From Roseivirga sp. E12 (GTDB lineage: Bacteria; Bacteroidota; Bacteroidia; Cytophagales; Cyclobacteriaceae): a stretch of DNA of 64,000 nt. The stretch covers positions 186,001-250,000 of the forward strand of contig NZ_JAGFMD010000002.1 in assembly GCF_017592825.1 (NCBI RefSeq), in the 5' to 3' direction. Positions 1 to 7,632 of this stretch are shown one piece after another. Each line of letters starts with the position of its first letter. Positions within the stretch are counted from its first letter, which is position 1. The position numbers and the translations under genes are program-made. Below the pieces are notes generated by a model that worked only from the letters and a program-made list of their open reading frames with translations, did no database searches and had not been told where the DNA came from.

Positions 1-2696
1 TGTGTATTGTCGTGGTATTTGAACCAGTTGAACCTTCTTACTTTGTAAGGACAGTTGTTAGCACAATATCTAGTACCAATACATCTGTTGTAGGTCATCT
101 GATTCAATCCTTCTGAACTGTGAGTTGTCGCTGCAACAGGACATACAGTTTCACAAGGTGCATTATTACAATGCTGACACATCATCGGCTGGAAAGTAAC
201 TTCAGGATTTTCAGCTGCATTTTCCAGCTCCTTCTTACTTCCTGCCGGATTAGCTGCAGAATAGTATCTGTCAATTCTAATCCATGCCATTTCTCTTCTG
301 TTCAACACTTCCTCTTTTCCTACAACAGGGATGTTGTTTTCTGCCTGACATGCAACGGTACAAGCCGAACATCCAGTACAAGAATTCATGTCGATAGTCA
401 TCGCCCAGTGGTGGTTAGAGTATTCGTGACCTTTCCACAAGGTGATCTTTGAAGGTTTGATATACTTACCTTCCTTATAAATTTTTGGATGCCATCTTCC
501 AGCACCTGCATCTTCTTTATACTCTGAAAGCGTAGCTTCCTGAATTACATTCTCACGCCCCATATACGTTTGGTGCGTCTGAGTTTGAGCAATTCTGTAG
601 CTCTCGCCCGTAGCCGTAACACTAACACCAGCAAACACATCCATAACATTAGCTCCATTGAGCTTAGTCATCATTGGATAGGCATCTACTCCTAGGTTAT
701 CTCCTACTCTACCAGCTTTTGTTCTTCCGTAACCCACTGCCATACCCAATGTACCATTGGCCTGGCCTGGCTGAACTAGAACAGGAATCTTAACTGTGGT
801 TCCACCTACTGTCAAATCAACTAATTGCGTTTCACCTTCTTTCAAAGTGATGCCCATTTCGTTGGCATCAGCAATTGACATTGTCAAGTAGTTATCCCAA
901 GTAGCTTTAGTGATTGGATCAGACATTTCTTGCAACCAAGGGTTGTTGGCCTGAGAACCATCTCCTAATCCTATTTTTTGGTAAAGTGAAAGCTCAAAAC
1001 CTCCTGCGCCCACTTTATAATTCTGAGCGATGCTTGTAGCCGCTGCACTAGCTGCTGCGGTATCTAAGCTTAGGCTTCTGTTGCTTCCTCCAGTCTCGAA
1101 TACACCATCATAAAGTGCTTTATCCCAGAAAGTTTGGAAACTTGAAGTGTCTGTTTGCTTACCGAAGAAGTTTTCTCTCCAGTTATTCTGTAGGTAAGTA
1201 TAGTATTCTACATCCTGACCTGCCCATTTCAAGAATGACTCAGGTGCTTGTCTTGTTTTGAATATTGGAGATATAGTCGGTTGAACCAAACTATAATGTC
1301 CTTCTCTAAGTTCTGCATCGTTCCACTGCTCTAGGTAGTGGTGATCAGGCGCCACATACTTCACAACAGAAGCAGTCTCGTCCATTCTATCCGATGTAGA
1401 AACTGTCAAGCCAACTTTAGAGATAGAAGCACTTAATGCTGCGCCTTCAGCTGAATCGTAAGCAGGGTTACAGTTAAAGAAAATGACCGCAGAAACAGAT
1501 CCGCTGTTCATTTCTTTCACTAGATTACTCATTGCCTGATCATTACCTTGACGATAGTGTACTGGTACATTAGCATCTAGAGTAGTTCCATAGTTGCCCA
1601 ACATGCTATTGATTCCGTTAATCAATACCTGAACCATTGGATCATTAGAACCACAAACCACAAGTGACTTACCTCTATTAGCCCATAACTCATTGATTGC
1701 CTCAGTAGCATGATCAACAGCAGCTCCACCACTTACAGTTGCCTGACCTGCTTTGGCAGCAATACCGTTATACATGGCTACTACTAAAGGTCCAACTTGT
1801 GATGGTTTGATTGGTGTTCTATAATCAGCGTTCGAACCTGTCAATGACAAGTTTGACTCAAACTGATAATGACGAGACATCTCTCTGTGATGATCGTTAA
1901 TTTTTCTTGTCTTACTGTATTGCTTAGTAAACTCGATTGGCGAAATCCAAGTACCTAGGAAATCAGCACCTACACTTACAATAGTATGAGCTTTGCTGAA
2001 ATCATAAGATGGAATCATTGCTTCACCGAAAGATCTTCTGTGTGCCTCTGAAATTCCGTATGCTGATGCAGCATCGTAAGTCACGTGCTGTGTTGTTGGG
2101 AACTTAGCAGCAAATTCACCTACAGCTCTTTTAGTAGTCGGACTCAATACAGACTGGCTAACAATTCTGATCTGCCCTCCTTTAGAAGCAATATCATTTA
2201 GTTGAGCAGTAATCTCTCTATCCACAGTTTCCCAGTCAGCCTCAGCACCGTCCTTAGAGGGACCTGCAAGACGCTCTTTATCATAAAGAGAAAGAACAGA
2301 CGCTTCAACTTGAGCATTTGTACCACCCTGACCGATTGAACTATACTTGTTACCCTCAACTTTGATAGGGCGCCCCTCTCTTGTCTTTACAACAATACTT
2401 ACAGCATCTCCACCATTTACATAGGTAGATGCGTAATAGTTAGGCACAGACGGATCAACGTCAACTGGCTTGTTCAAGTAAGGAATAGCTTTTCTAACAG
2501 GAGCCTCACATGCAGCTAAAGAAGCGGCAGCGATACCGAAACCCATTAGCTTTAAGAAATCTCTTCTGTTGCTATTACCGTCCTGATCACTTACAGGAAG
2601 ATATTCTGGAAATTCACCTTCGTTCTTTTTAACAAACTCAGAATCGTTTGTTAACTGCTCAATTCCTTTCCAGTATGTTTTTTGATTTTCTTTCAT
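1..2696 (-). CDS. actB: Alternative complex III iron-sulfur/molybdopterin-fold subunit ActB (C-terminus beyond window)
   Basis: This is the large periplasmic subunit of alternative complex III, the quinol:cytochrome c/HiPIP oxidoreductase that replaces bc1 in many Bacteroidota. I translated the minus strand from the ATG at 2696. Residues 41-63 hold a Tat-like signal (NRRDFLKLMG then a hydrophobic stretch and AAC) after an N-terminal extension typical of this family. A molybdopterin-oxidoreductase-like region without an obvious cofactor role follows. A ferredoxin-like domain starts near residue 770, with Cys groups at 773/776/779/783, 840/843/848/852 and 872/878/882. The frame is open without interruption to the left edge, so about 898 residues are present and the last 100-150 are missing. 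It lies 29 bp downstream of actA in the same direction. Confidence 0.95.
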   Translation of the reverse strand, partial: MKENQKTYWKGIEQLTNDSEFVKKNEGEFPEYLPVSDQDGNSNRRDFLKLMGFGIAAASLAACEAPVRKAIPYLNKPVDVDPSVPNYYASTYVNGGDAVSIVVKTREGRPIKVEGNKYSSIGQGGTNAQVEASVLSLYDKERLAGPSKDGAEADWETVDREITAQLNDIASKGGQIRIVSQSVLSPTTKRAVGEFAAKFPTTQHVTYDAASAYGISEAHRRSFGEAMIPSYDFSKAHTIVSVGADFLGTWISPIEFTKQYSKTRKINDHHREMSRHYQFESNLSLTGSNADYRTPIKPSQVGPLVVAMYNGIAAKAGQATVSGGAAVDHATEAINELWANRGKSLVVCGSNDPMVQVLINGINSMLGNYGTTLDANVPVHYRQGNDQAMSNLVKEMNSGSVSAVIFFNCNPAYDSAEGAALSASISKVGLTVSTSDRMDETASVVKYVAPDHHYLEQWNDAELREGHYSLVQPTISPIFKTRQAPESFLKWAGQDVEYYTYLQNNWRENFFGKQTDTSSFQTFWDKALYDGVFETGGSNRSLSLDTAAASAAATSIAQNYKVGAGGFELSLYQKIGLGDGSQANNPWLQEMSDPITKATWDNYLTMSIADANEMGITLKEGETQLVDLTVGGTTVKIPVLVQPGQANGTLGMAVGYGRTKAGRVGDNLGVDAYPMMTKLNGANVMDVFAGVSVTATGESYRIAQTQTHQTYMGRENVIQEATLSEYKEDAGAGRWHPKIYKEGKYIKPSKITLWKGHEYSNHHWAMTIDMNSCTGCSACTVACQAENNIPVVGKEEVLNRREMAWIRIDRYYSAANPAGSKKELENAAENPEVTFQPMMCQHCNNAPCETVCPVAATTHSSEGLNQMTYNRCIGTRYCANNCPYKVRRFNWFKYHDNT

Positions 2697-2725
2697 TGTA
2701 TATCAATCAGAAATCGTGTATTCAA

Positions 2726-3991
2726 TTAATAGTGGCACTTAGCACATTCCAAACCACCGATATCAGCCACTTTCATTGGCGTATTCGAACTCTTATTGTG
2801 TAGCTCTACAAGCTTGTCGTAGTAACCATTGCCTTGTGAGTTAATGTCCGTATTTCTATGACAGTCGATACACCAGCCCATTGTTAAAGGAGCGTGCTGC
2901 TTTACAACTTCCATTTCTTGAATTTCACCGTGACAAGTTTGGCACTCTATTTCACCCACCTTCACATGTTGTGAGTGATTGAAATAGGCTAAGTCTGGCA
3001 GGTTGTGAATTCGAACCCACTCAATAGGCTGCCCAGACTCTTGTGCAGCATAAAGTTTTTGAATTTCTGGCGAATCAGTTTTCAAGAAATTATGGCAATT
3101 CATACAAATATTCACAGAAGGAATGTTTGCAGATTTCCCAATCTCAACGCCTGTGTGACAATACTGACAAGCAATTTCATAATCGCCAGCATGAAGTTTA
3201 TGAGAGAATGCAATTGGTTGCTCCGGAGCGTAGCCTTGCTGCACACCAACTGTGTAGAGACCATCAATTACATTTTTTGCTGCTAAGACAATCACTAAGA
3301 AAGTGATAATACCTATTACTGTTGGACTCTTAACAAAGGCAGATAGACTGAACTTCTCGTTAATTACATCTTCATCATCTTCATCAAGATCCTTCTTATC
3401 GGCAGCTATTCTTCTAAGGACACTGATGATTAATCCCAGAACAATGAGAATAACAAGAAGTACGAAAACAAGGACTCCAACCATTACATTGAGATATTGT
3501 GCTGGAACACCGCCTTCTTGAGCCACCGCACCATCGCCACCTCCGGCAGGGTCTACAACTACTTCAACAGGATTCTCTTCTACATTTCTCACATAAGCGA
3601 GGATAGACAGGATTTGATCGTTATCCAGATCATAAGGAGCCATTGGCACCTTGTTGAACTCATTAAATAGAGCAACTGCCTGCTGATCTCCATTTTCAAT
3701 CATTAGACCAGAGTTCTTTACCCAAGAGTAAATCCACTCCAATTCTCTTCTATCATAAACACCTCCAAGTGCTGGACCCACAAGCTTTCGGTCGACTGTA
3801 TGACAAGTATTGCACTGATATTCTTCAAATAATCCGGCACCTGCTTTGATGATAGCCTCATCAGTGGGTACTGCATCTCTTTGAGCAAAAAGATTTGCTC
3901 CAGAAAAAAGAAAACAGCATACAAATAAGCATGCTGTCGCAAATCGGACAATGGTTGTTTTCGCTACCATGTAAAATGTATTTTTAATCAC
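2726..3991 (-). CDS. actA: Alternative complex III multihaem cytochrome c ActA
   Basis: Membrane-anchored haem subunit of alternative complex III, carrying electrons from the quinol side to the periplasmic acceptor. A signal peptide (about residues 8-37, ending FAQ) is followed by a mono-haem cytochrome c domain with CNTCH at 60-64. Transmembrane stretches lie near 168-192 and 224-246. A pentahaem domain then has CxxCH at 275, 296, 350, 374 and 416, giving six haem sites. Characterised complexes usually have a pentahaem ActA plus a separate mono-haem ActE, so this looks like a natural fusion of the two. A second in-frame Met (residue 8) is an alternative start. A consensus promoter lies just upstream, and actB follows after 29 bp. 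Confidence 0.95.
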   Translation of the reverse strand: MIKNTFYMVAKTTIVRFATACLFVCCFLFSGANLFAQRDAVPTDEAIIKAGAGLFEEYQCNTCHTVDRKLVGPALGGVYDRRELEWIYSWVKNSGLMIENGDQQAVALFNEFNKVPMAPYDLDNDQILSILAYVRNVEENPVEVVVDPAGGGDGAVAQEGGVPAQYLNVMVGVLVFVLLVILIVLGLIISVLRRIAADKKDLDEDDEDVINEKFSLSAFVKSPTVIGIITFLVIVLAAKNVIDGLYTVGVQQGYAPEQPIAFSHKLHAGDYEIACQYCHTGVEIGKSANIPSVNICMNCHNFLKTDSPEIQKLYAAQESGQPIEWVRIHNLPDLAYFNHSQHVKVGEIECQTCHGEIQEMEVVKQHAPLTMGWCIDCHRNTDINSQGNGYYDKLVELHNKSSNTPMKVADIGGLECAKCHY

Positions 3992-4020
3992 AGATTAACT
4001 CAATGTTGAAAATGTAGCGG

Positions 4021-4051
4021 CAAAGGTAGCATCGGAAGCTCGTAATTCAAA
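4021..4051 (-). promoter_or_regulatory. Bacteroidota-type promoter of the act operon
   Basis: On the minus strand TTTG (4051-4048) is followed by exactly 19 bases and then TACCTTTG (4028-4021). This matches the Bacteroidota housekeeping consensus TTTG-N19-TAnnTTTG. The predicted start of transcription is near 4014, about 20 bases ahead of the actA ATG. It is the only promoter in the window where I found both elements at canonical spacing. Confidence 0.8.
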
Positions 4052-4339
4052 CTAAAATTCAGGCCCTTTTCAGGCCTTGAAACCAATCAAAAAGTATATT
4101 CAACAAGCTGTATTTCAATATTTTATGTTTCAAATAATTCCAAATATTTTATTTAGAATCGTTATAAATAATGAAGTTCTGAGGAAAGAACGCAACCATT
4201 TTCAATCGTCTGGTTTGAACTACAATTTAGGCTGTTAAAACCGCAACTTTTGCAATAACAATTAGGAGAAGATTGTCATTATTTTTCTCCCTCGAAGACC
4301 AAGTCCTTTGACAGTTAATTACTGAAATACATAATAACA
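4052..4339. other. AT-rich intergenic stretch, no gene seen
   Basis: This lies between the act promoter and the tRNA-Cys debris. It is AT-rich, and I found no plausible coding frame, tRNA or strong hairpin in it. A short inverted pair, GGCCC...GGCCT, near 4060-4078 is the only structure noticed. Confidence 0.5.
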
Positions 4340-4382
4340 AAAAAAGCCCCGATTTATCGGGGCTTTGGAGAGGCGCTGAGCG
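4340..4382 (-). repeat. Terminator plus tRNA-Cys 3' fragment, copy A
   Basis: Bases 4341-4382 match 4494-4535 at 39 of 42 positions. The segment contains a 16-bp palindrome of form CCCCGA-N4-TCGGGG with flanking A/T tracts, so on the minus strand it reads as a Rho-independent terminator. It is joined to the last bases of a tRNA-Cys (CGCTCAGCGCCTC). No tRNA body is attached, so this is a remnant of a second tRNA-Cys copy. Confidence 0.75.
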
Positions 4383-4493
4383 TCTGCCAAAGGCAGGAAT
4401 TGCTCATACCCGCAAGGCATGCCGCACATACCCCTCGCGAAGCTCTTAAAATCGCTTTCGAACCGAGCGGTTCTCATCCGCTTATCAAAATGC

Positions 4494-4519
4494 AAAAAGC
4501 CCCGATAAATCGGAGCTTT
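4494..4519 (-). terminator. Terminator of tRNA-Cys, copy B
   Basis: On the minus strand, directly after the tRNA-Cys 3' end, AAAGCTCCGAT is followed by ATCGGGGCTTTTT, with one mismatch in the stem. It is the intact-gene counterpart of the hairpin at 4341-4366. Confidence 0.7.
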
Positions 4520-4523
4520 GGAG

Positions 4524-4594
4524 AGGCGCTGAGCGGATTCGAACCGCTGTACGAGCTTTTGCAGAGCTCTGCCTAGCCACTCGGCCACAGCGCC
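4524..4594 (-). tRNA. tRNA-Cys (anticodon GCA)
   Basis: The minus strand folds as a 71-nt cloverleaf: acceptor GGCGCTG with CAGCGCC, a D arm in GCCGAGTGGCTAGGC, anticodon stem GAGCT/AGCTC with loop CTGCAAA (anticodon GCA), and T arm AGCGG-TTCGAAT-CCGCT. The discriminator base is U73, as expected for Cys. CCA is not encoded. The gene is flanked by partial copies of itself: 3' end plus terminator at 4341-4382, and 5' end at 4679-4695. Confidence 0.95.
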
Positions 4595-4663
4595 ATAATT
4601 TTAAACGATGTGGCTTTCGTTTTTCTCTTTGCAATACAGATGATCACATCTTTTGCAGTGCTT

Positions 4664-4696
4664 CCCGGTCTATCGGGACCACTCGGCCACAGCGCT
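4664..4696 (-). repeat. tRNA-Cys 5' fragment fused to a palindrome
   Basis: Bases 4679-4695 repeat exactly 17 bases of the 5' end of the intact tRNA-Cys (4577-4593). On the minus strand they run into a TCCCGATAGACCGGGA hairpin instead of the tRNA body. This cannot fold as a tRNA and is a decayed copy. Confidence 0.7.
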
Positions 4697-4762
4697 AGTA
4701 ATTCAGTGCGCAAATTTATCAATAATCGTCAGGCGCACCAATTTTTCAACAATTAAGTAATA

Positions 4763-4795
4763 AAAAAAGCACCCTGTTTTCACAGGATGCTTTTT
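4763..4795 (-). terminator. Rho-independent terminator of rpsA
   Basis: On the minus strand AAAAAGCATCCTGTG is followed by a short loop, then CAGGGTGCTTTTTTT. The hairpin begins 16 bases after the rpsA stop codon. Confidence 0.85.
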
Positions 4796-4810
4796 GAAAT
4801 ATATTAAACC

Positions 4811-6958
4811 TTACTCTTCAGTTGCTTCTTCAGCAGCATCGGCTTCAGGAGCTTCCTCTTTAGGAGCCTCTTCTTTCTTAGCCTTAGTTGCTTTTGCATC
4901 TGCTTTCTTCTTGTCAGCAGCTTTCTTCTCGTTAGCCTTCTTGGTATTGTCTTCCATTTCAGCCTTCAAAGCAGATAGTGCATCAAGATCTCCTAAAGTA
5001 GAAACTTCAGCATCATTGTTCTTCAGTTTCGCTTTTGCCTTAGCAGAACCACCAGACGGTGCCTTTCTTACAGGAGCCGCAGGTTTTTCAGGAGCAGTAT
5101 GCGTATAAGTGTGTGACATAACGATTCGCTTGTCGTCCTTAGAGAACTCAACAACAACGAAATCTAGCGTCTCACCTACTTCAACGTTAGAACCATCTTC
5201 TTTCTTCAAGTTCTTGTTGGTAGCAATTCCTTCAAGTCCATAAGGTAATTCTAGAGAAGCACCCTTATCGTTTTTAGAAATTACAGTTGTCTTGTGAGCG
5301 GAACCTGGCGTAAATACAGTCTCGAAAGTATCCCAAGGATTCTCTTCTAACTGCTTATGACCTAGTGCTAAACGCTTGTTGTCGATGTCTAACTCAAGTA
5401 CTTGTACTTCAAGCTCATCACCAACCTTCACAAATTCTGATGGGTGCTTGATTTTCTTAGTCCAAGAAAGATCAGAAACGTGTACCAAACCATCAATACC
5501 TTCTTCAAGCTCGATGAACAAGCCAAAGTTGGTTAGGTTTCTTACAATACCTGTGTGGTTAGTACCAACACCGTACTTAGTTAATACATCTTGCTTAGTC
5601 CAAGGATCTTCAGTCAATTGCTTGATACCAAGAGACATTTTTCTTTCGTCTCTGTCAAGTGTTAACACAACTGCTTCAAGCTCATCTCCTACGCTAATGA
5701 AGTCTTGTGGATTTCTCAAGTGCTGAGACCAAGACATTTCAGAAACGTGAATTAAACCTTCAACGCCTGCGTTAAGCTCAAGGAATGCACCGTAATCAGC
5801 AACATTCACAATAGAACCTTTCACTTTAGAACCTACTTCAATAGCAGCATCTAACTGATCCCATGGGTGCTCAGTCAATTGCTTCATACCAAGAGAAATT
5901 CTTCTCTTATCATCATCAAAGTCAAGTACTACTACATTCACTTTCTCGTCAAGGTTCAACACCTCAGCTGGGTCGTTGATTCTACCCCAAGAGATATCAG
6001 TGATGTGCAATAGACCATCAACACCACCTAGGTCGATGAATACACCGAAGTTGGTCATGTTCTTGATCACACCTTCCAATACTTGTCCTTTCTCAAGGTT
6101 TTCAAGGATAAGTGCTTTTTGTTTCTCAAGATCTTTCTCGATCAGTACTTTATGTGATACTACTACGTTGTCATTGCTGTAGTTGATTTTCACAACTTTC
6201 ACTTCCATTTTCTTACCTACAAAGACATCAAAGTCTCTGATTGGCTTCACATCAATTTGTGAACCTGGCAAGAATGACTCAACACCGTAAACGTCAACAA
6301 TAAGACCACCTTTAGTTCTTCTTTTTACGAAGCCTTCGATTACCTTATCATTTTCACTAGCATCTTGGATCAATTCCCATGCACGAACAATCTTCGCCTT
6401 TCTTCTTGAAAGCACTAGCTGTCCTTGCGCGTTTTCTTGCTCTTCAATGTAAACTTCGATTTGATCACCGATTTTCAAATCTGGTGTATCTCTGAATTCT
6501 GAAGAACTTACTAAACCATCAGACTTGTAGCCGATGTTCAATACAATATCTCTAGGAGTAATCGATACAACTGTACCGTGGATTACTTTTTTCTCCTCGA
6601 TAGTATTTAGTGTGTCACCATAAAGTGCTTCTAAATCTTCTCTCTCTTTGTTAGAGTAACCTTCTCCGAAACCTTTGGTCTCAAAAGCTTCCCAATCAAA
6701 TTCTTCTTGAGCTGGTTCAGCCTCTTTTTTAGCAGCCTTTTTTGCTGGTGCTTTTTTGGCTTTTGGTTTCTCTTCTACTGCTGGAGTTTCTTCAGCAACC
6801 TCAGTTGCCTCTACTTTTTCCTCAACGACTGGTGTCTCTTGAGTTTCCTGAGCAACTACAGTTTCCTCTACTTTTTCCTCAACGACTGGTGTCTCTTGAG
6901 TTTCCTGAGCAACTACAGTTTCCTCTACTGCTTCAGGTGCTTTTTTTTCTTCTGACAT
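4811..6958 (-). CDS. rpsA: 30S ribosomal protein S1
   Basis: S1 binds mRNA on the small subunit and helps initiation, which matters in Bacteroidota because Shine-Dalgarno sites are rare. Six S1 OB-fold repeats lie near residues 125-188, 205-270, 290-359, 376-448, 466-535 and 552-618; the third to fifth carry the typical GVDGLLHITDISW-type strand. An N-terminal extension of about 100 residues is acidic, with a perfect 19-residue tandem repeat at 12-30 and 31-49, then Lys/Ala-rich. The C-terminal tail (about 640-715) is also Lys/Glu/Ala-rich. At 715 residues it is longer than the 557-residue E. coli protein. A -7 box and a possible leader hairpin lie upstream. Confidence 0.97.
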   Translation of the reverse strand: MSEEKKAPEAVEETVVAQETQETPVVEEKVEETVVAQETQETPVVEEKVEATEVAEETPAVEEKPKAKKAPAKKAAKKEAEPAQEEFDWEAFETKGFGEGYSNKEREDLEALYGDTLNTIEEKKVIHGTVVSITPRDIVLNIGYKSDGLVSSSEFRDTPDLKIGDQIEVYIEEQENAQGQLVLSRRKAKIVRAWELIQDASENDKVIEGFVKRRTKGGLIVDVYGVESFLPGSQIDVKPIRDFDVFVGKKMEVKVVKINYSNDNVVVSHKVLIEKDLEKQKALILENLEKGQVLEGVIKNMTNFGVFIDLGGVDGLLHITDISWGRINDPAEVLNLDEKVNVVVLDFDDDKRRISLGMKQLTEHPWDQLDAAIEVGSKVKGSIVNVADYGAFLELNAGVEGLIHVSEMSWSQHLRNPQDFISVGDELEAVVLTLDRDERKMSLGIKQLTEDPWTKQDVLTKYGVGTNHTGIVRNLTNFGLFIELEEGIDGLVHVSDLSWTKKIKHPSEFVKVGDELEVQVLELDIDNKRLALGHKQLEENPWDTFETVFTPGSAHKTTVISKNDKGASLELPYGLEGIATNKNLKKEDGSNVEVGETLDFVVVEFSKDDKRIVMSHTYTHTAPEKPAAPVRKAPSGGSAKAKAKLKNNDAEVSTLGDLDALSALKAEMEDNTKKANEKKAADKKKADAKATKAKKEEAPKEEAPEADAAEEATEE
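6808..6929 (-). repeat. 57-bp perfect tandem repeat inside rpsA
   Basis: Two adjacent 57-bp units, starting at 6821 and 6878 on the plus strand, are identical, and the identity runs a few bases further at each end. Each encodes the same 19 acidic residues. Identity at synonymous positions points to a recent duplication or slippage event. Confidence 0.9.
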
Positions 6959-6966
6959 GATAATAT

Positions 6967-7000
6967 TGCCCTGTGATTACTTCCTTCAATATGCAGGGCA
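6967..7000 (-). promoter_or_regulatory. Hairpin in the rpsA leader next to the start codon
   Basis: TGCCCTG (6967-6973) and CAGGGCA (6994-7000) form a 7-bp stem with a 20-base loop, ending 8 bases before the rpsA ATG. The predicted leader is about 110 nt. Autogenous control of S1 through its leader is known in E. coli; that this hairpin does the same is inference. Confidence 0.4.
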
Positions 7001-7067
7001 CACATTGGGGAATTTTTGGTTATAAAAACTCCTTGTACTTGTTACAAAAAGCCGCCTCGTTTGAAAC

Positions 7068-7081
7068 GGACTGCAAAGGTA
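7068..7081 (-). promoter_or_regulatory. -7 promoter box of rpsA
   Basis: On the minus strand TACCTTTG (7081-7074) matches the Bacteroidota -7 element and continues as CAGTCC. The same 14-base string occurs upstream of the DUF177-rpmF pair (53174-53187). No TTTG is seen at -33. Confidence 0.65.
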
Positions 7082-7131
7082 AGAATTTATTTTTTATTTG
7101 AATACCCGGAAAAGCAAATTACTGCTCCTGA

Positions 7132-7629
7132 TCAATTCAAACTCAAGTACTGTAACCAGTCATCAGAAGTAAAGCCACTGAAGTTGCGCACAAACATTAT
7201 ATAAGATGGCTTAAATGGCTTTTGTGAAAGGGGCATTTCAGCTTCTTCAGGAGTCTTGTCTCCTTTAATAGAGTTGCAACGTTTACAAGCCGTTGCCAAA
7301 TTAGCCCAGTTAGACCCTCCTCCTCTTGACTTGGGAATTACATGATCAAGCGTCAGGTCTTTGGTATTTCCGCAATACTGACATTGATGGGCATCTCGTT
7401 TAAATATATTTTGACGCGAGAGCATCACTGTTTTAAAAGGTATATAAATGTATTTCTGAAGTCTTATGACAGAGGGTGTCGGATAACTAGAATTGATGGA
7501 CCTAATCTTGAGCTCTGGGTCACCATGCACGAGTTCAGCCTTATCTAAGTAAATCAAGAGGAAAGCTCTCTCCGCAGAACAAACAGACAATGGGCTATAA
7601 TCTTGATTTAGGACCAGAACACGTCTCAT
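7132..7629 (-). CDS. HNH endonuclease family protein
   Basis: This 165-residue protein has a C-terminal HNH/zinc-finger nuclease domain: CQYCG near residue 83, LTLDHVIPKSRGG with the catalytic His, and NLATACKRCN closing the metal site. The N-terminal half (MRRVLVLNQDYSPLSV...) matches a widespread Bacteroidota family of small HNH proteins of unknown substrate. It is the last gene of the tsaD-thioesterase-smpB-NlpC cluster, three bases after its neighbour. Nothing links it to restriction or a mobile element, so a housekeeping DNA-processing role is the more likely reading. Confidence 0.85.
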   Translation of the reverse strand: MRRVLVLNQDYSPLSVCSAERAFLLIYLDKAELVHGDPELKIRSINSSYPTPSVIRLQKYIYIPFKTVMLSRQNIFKRDAHQCQYCGNTKDLTLDHVIPKSRGGGSNWANLATACKRCNSIKGDKTPEEAEMPLSQKPFKPSYIMFVRNFSGFTSDDWLQYLSLN

Positions 7630-7632
7630 GAA

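Noticed and set aside
1-450. Possible frameshift separating the ferredoxin-like domain from the rest of actB.
   Set aside because: The codon phase of the Cys-rich region agrees with the start at 2696, and no stop interrupts the frame.
4319-4588. An 89-codon open frame on the minus strand over the tRNA-Cys region, with an internal repeat AQRLSKAPI.
   Set aside because: It is the translation of the tRNA-Cys and its duplicated 3' end/terminator; the repeat is the DNA duplication, and there is no independent coding signal.
6707-6960. Plus-strand frames rich in Leu/Phe with repeats opposite the start of rpsA.
   Set aside because: These are mirror frames of the Glu-rich repeats of S1, not genes.
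7132-7629. HNH protein as a homing endonuclease or mobile-element gene.
   Set aside because: It lies in a compact housekeeping operon with no intron, repeat or integrase nearby.
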